DNA of 64,000 nucleotides from Ardenticatenaceae bacterium (lineage in GTDB: Bacteria; Chloroflexota; Anaerolineae; Promineifilales; Promineifilaceae): positions 1 through 64,000 of the forward strand of contig JACKCC010000028.1 in NCBI GenBank assembly GCA_020634245.1. Reading direction: 5' to 3'. Position numbers and translations under genes: made by a program. Positions 42,060 to 51,543 of the stretch are shown one piece after another (the stretch's first letter is position 1; every line of letters begins with the position of its first letter). The notes beneath the pieces are model-generated. The model was not told where the DNA came from. It saw nothing but the letters and a program-made list of their open reading frames with translations, and ran no database searches.

Positions 42060-43111
42060 TATGCCACCGCATCTTCCACAATTTGGCGCAGCGCCGATGC
42101 ATCCAGGTCTTTTTTATCCAAAAATGCCGTTGCTCCAGCCTGCAAGCCTCGCCGATGGAACTCACGATCAGGATAAGCACTAATCATAATAATCCGCGAA
42201 GCCGGTAGTTCCGATTTAAGGCGCCGCGCACACACAATGCCGTCTTCATCAGCCAACACCACATCCACAAAAACAATCCAGGGAACAACCTGACGGGCAA
42301 AATGAAGAGCCTCCTCCGTGTTACCGGCCTCATAAATCATCGCCTGCGGACAAACACGACCCAACAACCGCCTCAATTGACTGCGGTAACGCTTGTTATC
42401 ATCAACCACTAAAATAGTCGTTTGCCGGTTAATTGGAGGTTCAATTTCCAGCACGTCATCAAAACTTTCTTCACCGGAATGGGCCAATAATTCGGGATGT
42501 TCACGAACAAAATTGGCAGCGGCTAACCGGTGAGGCACATCAAGCTGGCGATACAAACGGGTCAAATGATTTTCAATAGTCTTAACGCTCAAATTGAGTT
42601 CTTGAGCCATTGCCCGGTTATCATATCCTTCAACGAGCAAGCGTAAAATTCCCCTCTGTCGCGATGAAAGCCTGGGAAGCTGTGCCGTGAGCCGCCTCGA
42701 TGTCAACAATTTATCCAATAACGGGCTGGAAATCCAGCGTTCGCCCGACAATACGCGGACAACGGCCAGGCGTAAATCATTTAGCGATTGGTCTTTCAAA
42801 TGGTAACCATTGACACCGGCACTTAACAATCCTTGAACGTACACGTCATCATCGTAAGCGCTAACAACCAGGATGCACAAATCAGGGTAGCGCGCCCGAA
42901 TACGTCTGATGGTGGCAATCGGTTCAAAATCGGGCATTGTCACGTCAATTAATAAACAATTGGGGTGCAGTTGTTCCAAAGCTTCAATTAAAGTAATCCC
43001 ATCACCGACTTCGCCGACCACTTCCAAATCAGGCACGCCATCCAGGGCATTACGAATGCCGGCTCTGACAACGGCATGATCGTCTGCCAGGAGAACTCTT
43101 GCTTTGTCCAT
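42059..43111 (-). CDS. REC-LuxR-REC response regulator
   Basis: The preferred start is the ATG at 43111 (350 residues); a GTG eight codons upstream is also open. Numbered from that GTG, receiver 1 spans 12-130 with phospho-acceptor Asp64 (LLIDVTMPD). A LuxR/NarL helix-turn-helix lies at 155-215 (LSSRQRGILRLLVEGYDNRAMAQ). A second complete receiver occupies 241-355 with Asp291 (VFVDVVLADEDG) and a conserved-type lysine pair at 341-342. LuxR-type regulators normally have a single N-terminal receiver; a second one behind the DNA-binding domain is rare. It is the first gene of the pair and is coupled to the ABC-domain kinase. The divergent sugar-transport operon is its obvious target. Confidence 0.87.
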   Translation of the reverse strand: MDKARVLLADDHAVVRAGIRNALDGVPDLEVVGEVGDGITLIEALEQLHPNCLLIDVTMPDFEPIATIRRIRARYPDLCILVVSAYDDDVYVQGLLSAGVNGYHLKDQSLNDLRLAVVRVLSGERWISSPLLDKLLTSRRLTAQLPRLSSRQRGILRLLVEGYDNRAMAQELNLSVKTIENHLTRLYRQLDVPHRLAAANFVREHPELLAHSGEESFDDVLEIEPPINRQTTILVVDDNKRYRSQLRRLLGRVCPQAMIYEAGNTEEALHFARQVVPWIVFVDVVLADEDGIVCARRLKSELPASRIIMISAYPDREFHRRGLQAGATAFLDKKDLDASALRQIVEDAVA

Positions 43112-43135
43112 TGATTTATTATGCCAGTTGAACAC

Positions 43136-43680
43136 AACGATTCCTACTTCCTTTTCTCCCCTTTTGGCTAGGGGAAATCCCCTAATTTTTCAAGGGTAAT
43201 CCCCCAATTGTTAAGAGGGTTATAGGGGTACACGGCCGTTACTTGTTACTGTTTAATATATAAAAGTCACAAAATATGGTCAATTCTAACAAAATGATGT
43301 CTTGTAGACACAGTCTGACAAAGGAGGTGATTTCAGGAAACAAAAAATACATTTGAAGCGACTTTATTTGATTGCCCTTCGCACAGTCTGTTGCATCGCT
43401 GCCTCAATTCTGCTATCGTAACAATCAAGGAGCCAAAGGATTCAGACGCAGATTGCATAGCAGACTTAATACAAGAACGGGCTGCTCAATAAAGGGAGTT
43501 TAGCTTCATCAACATCAATACGACCCTCAACATTGTTTAACTTTCTAAACTCTTTACGCTGAAATACAAAGGGTTAATTGAAAAGAGGAGGTGTTGTATC
43601 ACAAATTCTATGTCATTGATAGAACTTCCCCACATTTTGGTAGCAAACGCGCCAAACATTTCACATTCTAAGGAGAAGAG
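43136..43680. other. 545-bp divergent control region
   Basis: This gap separates the two-component genes from the sugar-transport operon. It holds a cluster of GGG-N4-CCC-like sites (listed separately), one ACGGCCGT, and two strong ribosome-binding-like stretches with no long frame behind them (AAGGAGGTGAT at 43321 and AGAGGAGGTG near 43585). A 24-codon frame, 43610-43684, starts with ATG and ends in an ATGA overlap with the binding-protein start. It could be a leader peptide, but its own ribosome site would be too distant, so I give it little weight. Confidence 0.5.
43169..43228. promoter_or_regulatory. cluster of three related dyad motifs, possible response-regulator sites
   Basis: TAGGGGAAATCCCCTA (43169-43184) is a perfect dyad. 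GGGTAATCCCCC (43194-43205) is a second close version. GGGTTATAGGGG (43217-43228) repeats one half in direct orientation. Spacings are about 24 bases, close to two helical turns. The position between a LuxR-type regulator gene and a divergent transport operon makes binding by that regulator likely but untested. Confidence 0.5.
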
Positions 43681-45927
43681 ATGAGTAAAAAATATTTCCG
43701 TACACTTATCATGCTGACAGTACTGTTCGTCCTGGCGGCATTTGTACTTACAGCCTGTGGTGGACAACAAGCCGCCGAAACCCCGGCCGCTGAAGAACCC
43801 ACAACAGCAGAAGAACCGGCAACAGCAGAAGAACCAGCCGCCGAAGCCCCAGCCGAAGAAGTATCCGGGCTAGTCGGTATCGTGCTGCCCACACGGGATG
43901 AACCCCGCTGGATTCAGGACGAAACGCGCTTCCGCGATGCCCTGGAAGCCGCTGGTTACCAGGTCGAAATCCTGTTCAGCCAGGGTGACTCCGCCATCGA
44001 ATTGTCCAATGTCGAACAGCTGATCACCCAGGGTATCCAGGTGCTGATCCTCACCCCGCAGGACGGTGCTGCCGCCGCGGCCGCCGCTGAAGCAGCCCAC
44101 GCCGCCGGTGTGAAAGTCATCGCCTATGACCGCCTCATTCTGAACACTGACGCTGTTGATTACTACGTCACCTTCGACAGCATCGCCGTTGGTGCAGCGC
44201 AAGCGCAATACCTGGTTGACCATGCCAGTGGCAGCGGCAATCCGCTCTATCTGTACGCTGGTGCTGCCTCCGACAACAACGCTTTCCTGTTCTTTGAAGG
44301 CGCCTGGAAAGTCTTGCAGCCCAAGATCGCTGATGGCACTTTCGTTATCAAGAATTCTAGCGAAGCGGTGGCTCTCCAGGACAAGCTGGATTTGACCCGT
44401 GACGAAATGGGCCAAATCATCGGCCAAATCACCACCAACTGGGACTTCAACACGGCCAAGAGCCTGGCTGAATCCAACCTGACGGCCACAACAGCTGCTG
44501 ACAAGGGTGATGTCTTTATCCTGGCCCCCAATGATGGTACGGCCCGCGCTATCGCTGATGCCTTTGCGGCTGACGCCGATGTCTCCAGCTACATAGTCAC
44601 CGGGCAGGATGCCGAAGAGGCTTCAGTCCAGTACATTATCGACGGCAAGCAGTCGATGACTGTCTTGAAGGATGTCCGTACCTTGGTGGCTGACGCCATT
44701 GCTGCGGCCGTTGCCTATCTCCAGGGCAATACCCCGCCGGAAACCAATACCTACAACAATGGGGTTGCTGACGTTCCCGCCAAGCCGTCCGAAGTCATCG
44801 CTGTTGATCAAAGCAACGTTCAGGCGGCGATCATCGATTCCGGTTACTGGCCAGCCAGTGATTTCACCGGCCTGGACACAATGGGTGAAGCACCGGCCGC
44901 CGAAGAAGTATCCGGGCTAGTCGGTATCGTGCTGCCCACACGGGATGAACCCCGCTGGATTCAGGACGAAACGCGCTTCCGCGATGCCCTGGAAGCCGCT
45001 GGTTACCAGGTCGAAATCCTGTTCAGCCAGGGTGACTCCGCCATCGAATTGTCCAATGTCGAACAGCTGATCACCCAGGGTATCCAGGTGCTGATCCTCA
45101 CCCCGCAGGACGGTGCTGCCGCCGCGGCCGCCGCTGAAGCAGCCCACGCCGCCGGTGTGAAAGTCATCGCCTATGACCGCCTCATTCTGAACACTGACGC
45201 TGTTGATTACTACGTCACCTTCGACAGCATCGCCGTTGGTGCAGCGCAAGCGCAATACCTGGTTGACCATGCCAGTGGCAGCGGCAATCCGCTCTATCTG
45301 TACGCTGGTGCTGCCTCCGACAACAACGCTTTCCTGTTCTTTGAAGGCGCCTGGAAAGTCTTGCAGCCCAAGATCGCTGATGGCACTTTCGTTATCAAGA
45401 ATTCTAGCGAAGCGGTGGCTCTCCAGGACAAGCTGGATTTGACCCGTGACGAAATGGGCCAAATCATCGGCCAAATCACCACCAACTGGGACTTCAACAC
45501 GGCCAAGAGCCTGGCTGAATCCAACCTGACGGCCACAACAGCTGCTGACAAGGGTGATGTCTTTATCCTGGCCCCCAATGATGGTACGGCCCGCGCTATC
45601 GCTGATGCCTTTGCGGCTGACGCCGATGTCTCCAGCTACATAGTCACCGGGCAGGATGCCGAAGAGGCTTCAGTCCAGTACATTATCGACGGCAAGCAGT
45701 CGATGACTGTCTTGAAGGATGTCCGTACCTTGGTGGCTGACGCCATTGCTGCGGCCGTTGCCTATCTCCAGGGCAATACCCCGCCGGAAACCAATACCTA
45801 CAACAATGGGGTTATTGATGTCCCAGCTAAACCATCCGAGGTTATCGCGGTTGACAAAGAAAACGTCAAGGCGGCGATCATCGACTCCGGTTACTGGCCA
45901 GCAGAAGATTTCACTGGTTTAGAGTAA
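43681..45927 (+). CDS. sugar-binding lipoprotein with two tandem near-identical binding domains
   Basis: This 748-residue lipoprotein has signal FVLAAFVLTAC with the lipobox cysteine at about residue 26, an AAEEPTTAEEP-type linker, and two periplasmic-binding domains of the XylF/ChvE class (Peripla_BP_4), each starting VSGLVGIVLPTRDEPRW. The period is 349 residues. The core of the two units is identical while their last 35-40 residues differ by several substitutions (VDQSNVQ against VDKENVK). Usual XylF proteins have one domain. A strong SD, AAGGAGA, precedes the ATG. The stem-loop after the gene would favour its over-expression relative to the transporter genes. Confidence 0.9.
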   Translation: MSKKYFRTLIMLTVLFVLAAFVLTACGGQQAAETPAAEEPTTAEEPATAEEPAAEAPAEEVSGLVGIVLPTRDEPRWIQDETRFRDALEAAGYQVEILFSQGDSAIELSNVEQLITQGIQVLILTPQDGAAAAAAAEAAHAAGVKVIAYDRLILNTDAVDYYVTFDSIAVGAAQAQYLVDHASGSGNPLYLYAGAASDNNAFLFFEGAWKVLQPKIADGTFVIKNSSEAVALQDKLDLTRDEMGQIIGQITTNWDFNTAKSLAESNLTATTAADKGDVFILAPNDGTARAIADAFAADADVSSYIVTGQDAEEASVQYIIDGKQSMTVLKDVRTLVADAIAAAVAYLQGNTPPETNTYNNGVADVPAKPSEVIAVDQSNVQAAIIDSGYWPASDFTGLDTMGEAPAAEEVSGLVGIVLPTRDEPRWIQDETRFRDALEAAGYQVEILFSQGDSAIELSNVEQLITQGIQVLILTPQDGAAAAAAAEAAHAAGVKVIAYDRLILNTDAVDYYVTFDSIAVGAAQAQYLVDHASGSGNPLYLYAGAASDNNAFLFFEGAWKVLQPKIADGTFVIKNSSEAVALQDKLDLTRDEMGQIIGQITTNWDFNTAKSLAESNLTATTAADKGDVFILAPNDGTARAIADAFAADADVSSYIVTGQDAEEASVQYIIDGKQSMTVLKDVRTLVADAIAAAVAYLQGNTPPETNTYNNGVIDVPAKPSEVIAVDKENVKAAIIDSGYWPAEDFTGLE
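43852..44766 (+). repeat. 915-bp direct repeat, unit 1
   Basis: This stretch recurs exactly 1047 bases downstream at 44899-45813, with no difference visible by eye in any frame. It covers most of one sugar-binding domain. Confidence 0.9.
44899..45813 (+). repeat. 915-bp direct repeat, unit 2
   Basis: This is the second unit of the pair starting at 43852. The flanking linker (44767-44898) and the corresponding tail (45814-45927) have diverged, so either the core was recently homogenised or the assembly copied it. Confidence 0.9.
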
Positions 45928-45941
45928 TACGGTAAATTCAA

Positions 45942-45982
45942 AAGAGGATAGTGACGGTTAACCATCACTATCCTCTTTTTTT
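45942..45982 (+). terminator. terminator/attenuator between binding protein and ATPase genes
   Basis: AAGAGGATAGTGA and TCACTATCCTCTT form a perfect 13-bp stem with a 10-base loop, followed by a run of T. It lies 14 bases after the binding-protein stop and just before the ATPase Shine-Dalgarno. Partial read-through would set the usual excess of binding protein over transporter. Confidence 0.9.
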
Positions 45983-46003
45983 GACAAAAGGAGGAAAGCA
46001 TTG

Positions 46004-46813
46004 ATGAACGAACCGGCAAACAAGGAACTGGTCGTTGAAATGCGCGGAATCAAGAAGCATTTTGCTGCCGTTCAGGCATTGCGCGGGGTCGATTTGGCCT
46101 TGCATCGTCATGAAGTACTGGGTCTGATGGGTGACAACGCCGCTGGAAAGTCTACCCTGATGAAGGTTCTCAGCGGTGCTTATACCCCCAGCGAGGGGGG
46201 TATTTTCATTAATGGCGAGGGAGTGCATTTTTCCAGCCCAATGGATGCACGCCGCATGGGCATTGAGATGGTTTATCAGGATTATGCCCTGTCAAATAAT
46301 CTGGATGTGGCAGGAAACGTTTTTATGGGCCGCGAAGTCGTGCAATTCAAATTGGGGCCGTTCGGGGTGATGGATTACGCTCACATGGAGCTAGAAACGA
46401 AAAAACTGCTCAACCGCCTCAAGATAGACATCCCTTCGGTACGACAAAAGGTGGAAAGACTCTCTGGTGGTCAGCGCCAGGCTGTGGCCATCGCTCGTGC
46501 CACCGCTTTTGACGCCAAAGTTATCATTATGGACGAGCCTACGGCGGCACTGAGCGTGGCGGCTATTGACAAGGTGATAGATCTCATCCGCCAACTCAAA
46601 GCTCAGGGATCATCAGTTATTATTATCAGTCACCGCCTGGAAGATATTTACCGGGTTGCCGACCGCATGATTGTGCTCCGCCAAGGACGCAAGGTTTGCG
46701 ACACGCCAGTAGAAGGTGACATTCACGAATTCCGCGAACGTGTCGTGGCCTACATGGTCGGCGCCCGCGATGACTTTGCCGAAACGGCCGTACAACAATC
46801 CCAGGAGGCTTAA
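46004..46813 (+). CDS. sugar ABC importer ATPase, single domain
   Basis: The ATG at 46004 follows AAAGGAGGA. The 269-residue ATPase has Walker A GDNAAGKSTLMK (about 40), signature RLSGGQRQAVAIARA (about 150), Walker B VIIMDEPTAAL and H-loop ISHRLEDI, all canonical. It resembles one half of XylG or the single-domain FrcA; most members of the carbohydrate-uptake-2 family carry two ATPase halves. It must therefore act as a homodimer, or pair with another half such as the ABC domain of the nearby kinase. AGGAGG for the next gene lies inside its last codons. Confidence 0.92.
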   Translation: MNEPANKELVVEMRGIKKHFAAVQALRGVDLALHRHEVLGLMGDNAAGKSTLMKVLSGAYTPSEGGIFINGEGVHFSSPMDARRMGIEMVYQDYALSNNLDVAGNVFMGREVVQFKLGPFGVMDYAHMELETKKLLNRLKIDIPSVRQKVERLSGGQRQAVAIARATAFDAKVIIMDEPTAALSVAAIDKVIDLIRQLKAQGSSVIIISHRLEDIYRVADRMIVLRQGRKVCDTPVEGDIHEFRERVVAYMVGARDDFAETAVQQSQEA

Positions 46814-46814
46814 G

Positions 46815-47998
46815 ATGTCATTTCTCTCTGATGTTAGAAAAATCTTTCGCGAAAATATCCGTGATTATGGCATGTTTATTGCCCTGGGTGTTATCTGGCT
46901 GATTTTTGCCATTACGACTGATGGCTTATTCATTTCCTCACGGAACCTGGTCAATTTAGTAAACCAGACCGGCTATATTGCCGTATTGGCAGTTGGCATG
47001 ACACTGGTCATTGTAATCCGGCATATTGACCTGTCAGTTGGTTTTTTGGCCGGCTTTCTTGGCGCAGTGGCAGCTATTGCCATGGTCTCCTGGAATCTGC
47101 CGGTGTGGGTGGTTATTCCCCTGATCATGGTCTTCGGTATCATTGCCGGGCTGGTTACCTCGTTCCTGGTTGCTGTTTTGGGCATTCCGGCGTTTGTCGC
47201 CACGTTAGCTGGTTGGTTAGGTTATCGGGGTGCATTACAGCTTGTGACCAGAGCAACAGGTACGATCATAATTCCCAATGAAGCGTTCAATGCGCTCGGC
47301 AACGGCTTTATTCCAGATTTCCCTGGTCTGACATTCTGGCCAGAAATACACAAGGCAACTTTGTTTTTGGGGTTGATTAGTATCATCTTGTATGTCTCAA
47401 GCGCCATCAGGTCACGTCAAAAAAGGGGAAATGACCATATTGATAACTTGCCCTTGCCGATATTTATCTTCCAACTGGTGTTCTTTTCGGCCTTAATTGG
47501 CGGCGGGTCCTGGATTCTGGCCGGCTATCAAGGATTTGATCGTGGACAGGCCGTAATCGTGTTGGTTGTGGTACTGGCTTATGATTTCATCGCCAGAAGG
47601 ACAGTACTTGGCCGGCATATTTACGCTGTTGGCGGCAACCCGGAGGCGGCTGAATTGGTGGTATCAGTGTCACGAAAATCACCCATGTCGTCTTTGGCTC
47701 TATGGGCATGTTCAGCTTTGTCAGGCATGTTGTTTGCCGCGCGGACGCGATCGGCCCGACGACAGCCACAACCTGCTTGAGTTGGACGCCATCGCCGCGG
47801 CCTTTGTCGGCGCGTCTCGGCGGCGGGTGGTGTTGGTACGGTAGTAGGTTCGATCGTCGGCGCGTTAGTTATGGTCTCCTGACCAGCGGCATGAATTTGA
47901 TGGGCCTCGACATCTCTTACAAGTACATCGTCCGGGCGCTTGTACTCGCCGCTGCGGTCATCTTCGATGTTGCTACGCGTAAAAGAACAGTACTATAA
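46815..47998 (+). pseudogene. sugar ABC importer permease (XylH-like), frameshifted near 3' end
   Basis: From the ATG at 46815 an intact permease reads for about 280 residues: TTDGLFISSRNLVNL, the family signature MTLVIVIRHIDLSVG, and ending YAVGGNPEAAEL. The expected C-terminal quarter continues only by changing frame several times: FGSMGMF in one, LDAIAAAFVGA in another, MNLMGLDISYKYIVRALVLAAAVIFDVATRK in a third, ending with the stop at 47998. No conserved residue block is missing, so small indels separate the pieces. This is either a recent pseudogene or assembly error. It belongs with the ATPase and binding protein upstream. Confidence 0.8.
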
Positions 47999-48065
47999 AG
48001 CAACTCGATCCCAAAGAGAAAGGCAGGTCAACTTGCGGCGAAGTCACGCCACGTTGAATAAACAT

Positions 48066-48114
48066 GGAGCGCGGTCTGCCAGACCGCATAGTGCGGACGA
48101 GCCGTCCGCGCTCC
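48066..48114. repeat. REP-like palindromic element
   Basis: The arms GGAGCGCGG and CCGCGCTCC enclose GGTCTGCCAGACC-type and GTGCGGACGAGCCGTCCGC sub-palindromes, making a compact cruciform-like unit. It sits between the permease and the second binding protein. Confidence 0.75.
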
Positions 48115-48137
48115 CATTTGAGCATAAAAGAAAAGCC

Positions 48138-49226
48138 GTGAAATGGACAGGATGGCTGTTAATCCTAATAACAGCCATCCTGATTGCTTGTAATGGCGGG
48201 AGGCAAACCAATCAATCCCAATCAGCAAATGCAGCAGATGAAGGCATGATCGCTGTACTACTGCCCGATTCAGCCACCTCGGCCCGATGGGAGACGGACG
48301 ACCGGCGCTTCTTTGAGCAGGTGTTTGACGAAGCGGGTGTGCGCTACACCATTGTCAATGCCGAAAAGGATGCGCGCGTCCAACAAACCCAGGCGGAGCA
48401 GGCGATTACCAATGGCGCGAAAGTGATTTTGCTGGTCAATCTGGACAGCGGCAGCGGGGCAGCGATTATCGCCCAGGCACGGGAAGCCGGTGTGCACATT
48501 ATTGACTACGACCGCCTGACAATCGAGGGGCCGGGCGCTGATTTGTATGTCAGTTTTGATAACACGGCCGTTGGCAGAATCATGGGCGAGACAATGGCAC
48601 CAATCATCAACAGCCTGCCAGTCGGCGTTCCCCGCATTGTGCAATTAAACGGTTCCCAAACAGACAATAACGCCACAATGCTGCGTGAAGGCGCTTATTC
48701 CGTCACCCGCCCTTATTTTGAAAGCGGCCAGTGGGAATTGGTCGATGAGCAGACCGTACCAGATTGGGACAATCAACAAGCACTTATCATCTTTGAGCAA
48801 ATGTTGACGGCTTCGGGCGGCAATATCGATGCTGTTTTTGCCGCCAACGATGGGCTGGCCAGTTCGGTAATTGCCGCGTTAAAGAGCCAGGGGCTAGGCC
48901 CACTGCCATTGAGCGGGCAGGATGCCACTGTTGCCGGCATCCAAAATATCCTGGCCGGCTGGCAGACCATGACCGTTTATAAGCCGATTCAATTGGAGGT
49001 AGAAGCCGTGGCTCATGCGGCTATTGCTTTGCTGCACGGTGAAGATATTGCGACGCTGACAAACGACACGATCAGCAATGGACATTCGGATATACCTTAT
49101 ATTAAACTAACTCCTATCGCTGTTACGGCCGATAAAATCGCCGAAACGGTCATTGCCGATGGCTTCCGCACGTGGGATGAAATCTGTGTGGGTGAATACG
49201 CCCAATATTGTCCACCCAATCGATAA
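48138..49226 (+). CDS. second sugar-binding lipoprotein of the XylF/ChvE class
   Basis: The likely start is the GTG at 48138 (VKWTGWLLILITAILIACNGG), which makes a proper lipoprotein signal with lipobox LIAC. The open frame further upstream runs through a repeat and is not needed. The 362-residue protein keeps the family phrases VLLPDSATSARWETDDRRFF, IDYDRLTIEGPGADLYVSFDN, NGSQTDNNA and LSGQDATVAGIQNI. It is clearly related to, but well diverged from, the tandem-domain protein upstream. The 5' context lacks a strong ribosome site. Confidence 0.85.
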   Translation: MKWTGWLLILITAILIACNGGRQTNQSQSANAADEGMIAVLLPDSATSARWETDDRRFFEQVFDEAGVRYTIVNAEKDARVQQTQAEQAITNGAKVILLVNLDSGSGAAIIAQAREAGVHIIDYDRLTIEGPGADLYVSFDNTAVGRIMGETMAPIINSLPVGVPRIVQLNGSQTDNNATMLREGAYSVTRPYFESGQWELVDEQTVPDWDNQQALIIFEQMLTASGGNIDAVFAANDGLASSVIAALKSQGLGPLPLSGQDATVAGIQNILAGWQTMTVYKPIQLEVEAVAHAAIALLHGEDIATLTNDTISNGHSDIPYIKLTPIAVTADKIAETVIADGFRTWDEICVGEYAQYCPPNR

Positions 49227-49262
49227 AACAGCGAGGAAATTGACTCAAGGTTAAGCAAGAAT

Positions 49263-50512
49263 ATGCGTGTTACCAGCCAAGAAAGCCCGAATCAGCCAGA
49301 AATTCGACAGGTATCCCCTAATCCCCTAGGACGGACTATTGATTATATTCAGGGATATATGGCGCGGGTGCGTTCTGGTGAAATTGGCTCCTTGCCCATT
49401 ATCCTGGGACTGATTGTTATCGTCATCATATTCCAGTCGCAAAACCAGAATTTTTTGACAGCACGCAATTTTGTCAATCTGATTGTGCAGATGGCCGGGT
49501 ACACGGTTATTGCCATTGGCGTGGTTTATGTGCTGCTGATTGGGGAGATTGATCTGTCGATTGGCTATGTCAGCGCGGTTTCGGCGGTGTTTATGACGCT
49601 GCAATTACAGGAACCAAACGGCTGGCCCTGGTATACGGCCGTTACCATATCCCTCATCCTTGCCGCCGGTATTGGCATCTTTCATGGCCTTATCATCACC
49701 CGATTCCGCGTGCCATCCTTCATCGTTTCCCTGGCCGCTTTGCTGGCCTGGAACGGGGCCGTTCTCATCCTCATCGGTTCGGCGGGAACTGTCATTATTC
49801 AGGACAAGATCGTCGTAGGCATTGCCAGCTACTTTTTGCCGCCGCGCTGGGGCTGGATAACGGCCGTCGTCACGTCGGGCATATTTGCCTTTAACCAACT
49901 GCTGCAATGGCATACTTATCGCAAGCATAACATAACCGGCCGGCCAGGACTGATAGTTCTTCTGCAAATCGGGTTCATGGCTGCCATATGCTTTGGCGTG
50001 GTTATTGTCGCCAATCAGGATCGCGGTGTTCCCTTTGTAGGGGTTTTGCTGCTGATTTTGCTGGCCGGTTTTACGTTTTTGGCGACCAAGACCAAATTCG
50101 GCCGTTACGTTTATGCCATGGGTGACAACGAAAGCGACCCGCCGTGCCCGACCCATTGACGTGGATCGCGTGCTGGTCATCGTTTTCGCGATTTCCAGCC
50201 TGATGGCCGGAGCAGGCAGGATTGTTCTGGCTTCACGTCTGCGCTCGGTGGATACCGGCCGCTGGCGGTGGCAATTTGCTGCTCAGCTCCATCGCCACCG
50301 GTGATTAGCGGTACCAGCCTGTTTTGGCGGCAGTGGCAAGGTGTCCAGTGCGTTGCTGGGGGCTTTGGTCATTGCCAGGTGGAAAATGGAATGGGTCTGC
50401 TGGGATTGAGCGCCGAATTGTGAAATGTGTGATTACCGGGATGGTTTGCTGCTGGCTGTGTTGGTAGATGCTGTTTCCCCGGCGGAACCGCGCCCAGCGA
50501 ATACTCAATTAA
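49263..50512 (+). pseudogene. second sugar ABC importer permease, frameshifted near 3' end
   Basis: An intact stretch of about 285 residues has the XylH-type phrases NFVNLIVQMAGYTVIAIGVVYVLLIGEIDLSIGY and GRYVYAMGDN. After GDNES the reading frame shifts: RRARIDVDRVLVIVFAISSLMAGAGRIVLASRL continues one base out of register. Further pieces equal to IATGVISGTSLFGGSGKVSS, LLGALVI and NGMGLLGL lie in changing frames up to a stop at 50512. As in the first permease, the residues are preserved and only the frame is lost. Confidence 0.78.
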
Positions 50513-51460
50513 GCGACCCTTCTTGCCAACTGGCACAATATCTGGCGGCGCAAATAAGTTCGGGATCGCCCGGGCGCTGGATAATGTAAATACTCTTTCT
50601 GGTTATCAGCTGGCACCTGGTACAGATTGGCATCAATCTCTGACGGGCCACGCAAAATGCACCGCCGCATGGGCGGTCGAAATCATTTTCACAATGGGGA
50701 AGGCGTTGATCGACAAATTGGTAAAAGCCAGTTGTTTTGCGCAAATCAACCTCGCTGTAGGTGTAATTGCCAACCCCCACCCTCTTTGAATTCGTGATAA
50801 AGGAAAAAGCAGTTTTTCCAGGTAAACACGGTCAGCCATTTGGAAACAATGGGATCGGCGGCCAGCAATTTACCCAAATGCTCGATAACGGCCGTTACGC
50901 AGTAATCTGTCATCGGCTCAAGTCAGGTACAACTAATCAAAAAGCGACCAGCGTCTATCTCGGGTCGCTCCGGCGGTTGTACCGTACCCGCATCAGCCGC
51001 AAACTACGCTGGTCATGGTCGGCCAGGTATTTTGCGCCAGTCCCCTCGGTATCATCGCTGGTTTGGATGAGACCGGCATCGTGGAAGAGAGAAGCGCTTA
51101 AAGCCAGGGCAATGGAACGGCCGTCAGTCTCAAAACCATCCAACAAGAGCCATGGATGTGGGCCAGCGCCAAAAAACATCAGTAATGTGCGGAAATCTGG
51201 TGAGGCCCACGGAAACAGTAGCCAGGAAACGGCCGTTATACAAATCAGCCACCGTAGAAAATGCGGCCGTCAACGGCTGCCAATCCGTTTCGGTCAGGGC
51301 GGCTGCTAAAAAATAACGAACTTCTGCCCACACCGCAGCAGGTGATCTTTCATCGATTAATTGCAGAAGTTGTAAAGTCAGCCATTTTCCTATCTGGCAC
51401 CTCAAGTAATATAAAAATAAATTCCAACAAGTATACACGGATGTTGCCCTTATCACCTTC
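50513..51460 (-). pseudogene. unrecognised, frame-broken gene remnant
   Basis: Protein-like fragments occur on the minus strand in shifting frames: WAEVRYFLAAALTETDWQPLTAAFSTVADLYNGRFL (51200-51370), GRSIALALSASLFHDAGLIQTSDDTEG (51020-51120), and MADRVYLEKLLFPLSRI (50780-50840). Three ACGGCCGT motifs lie in this stretch. I do not recognise the family. It may be one gene of about 300 residues broken by indels. Confidence 0.35.
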
Positions 51461-51480
51461 TAATCTTTTGGGTGGGGTTA

Positions 51481-51513
51481 AGATTGGTTCAACCTGCGGA
51501 ATTGAACCAATCT
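51481..51513. terminator. hairpin at the 3' end of the broken minus-strand gene
   Basis: AGATTGGTTCAA and TTGAACCAATCT form a perfect 12-bp stem with a 9-base loop, 31 bases beyond the last stop of the minus-strand gene that ends at 51544. There is no T-run on either side, so it may be a rho-dependent or stabilising hairpin. Confidence 0.55.
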
Positions 51514-51543
51514 AAAGGTCGGAATCAATCTTAATAGACCTTA

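Noticed and set aside
43321..43345. A very strong ribosome-binding-like AAGGAGGTGATTT sequence
   Set aside because: No start codon with a sensible frame follows, so it is not evidence of a gene.
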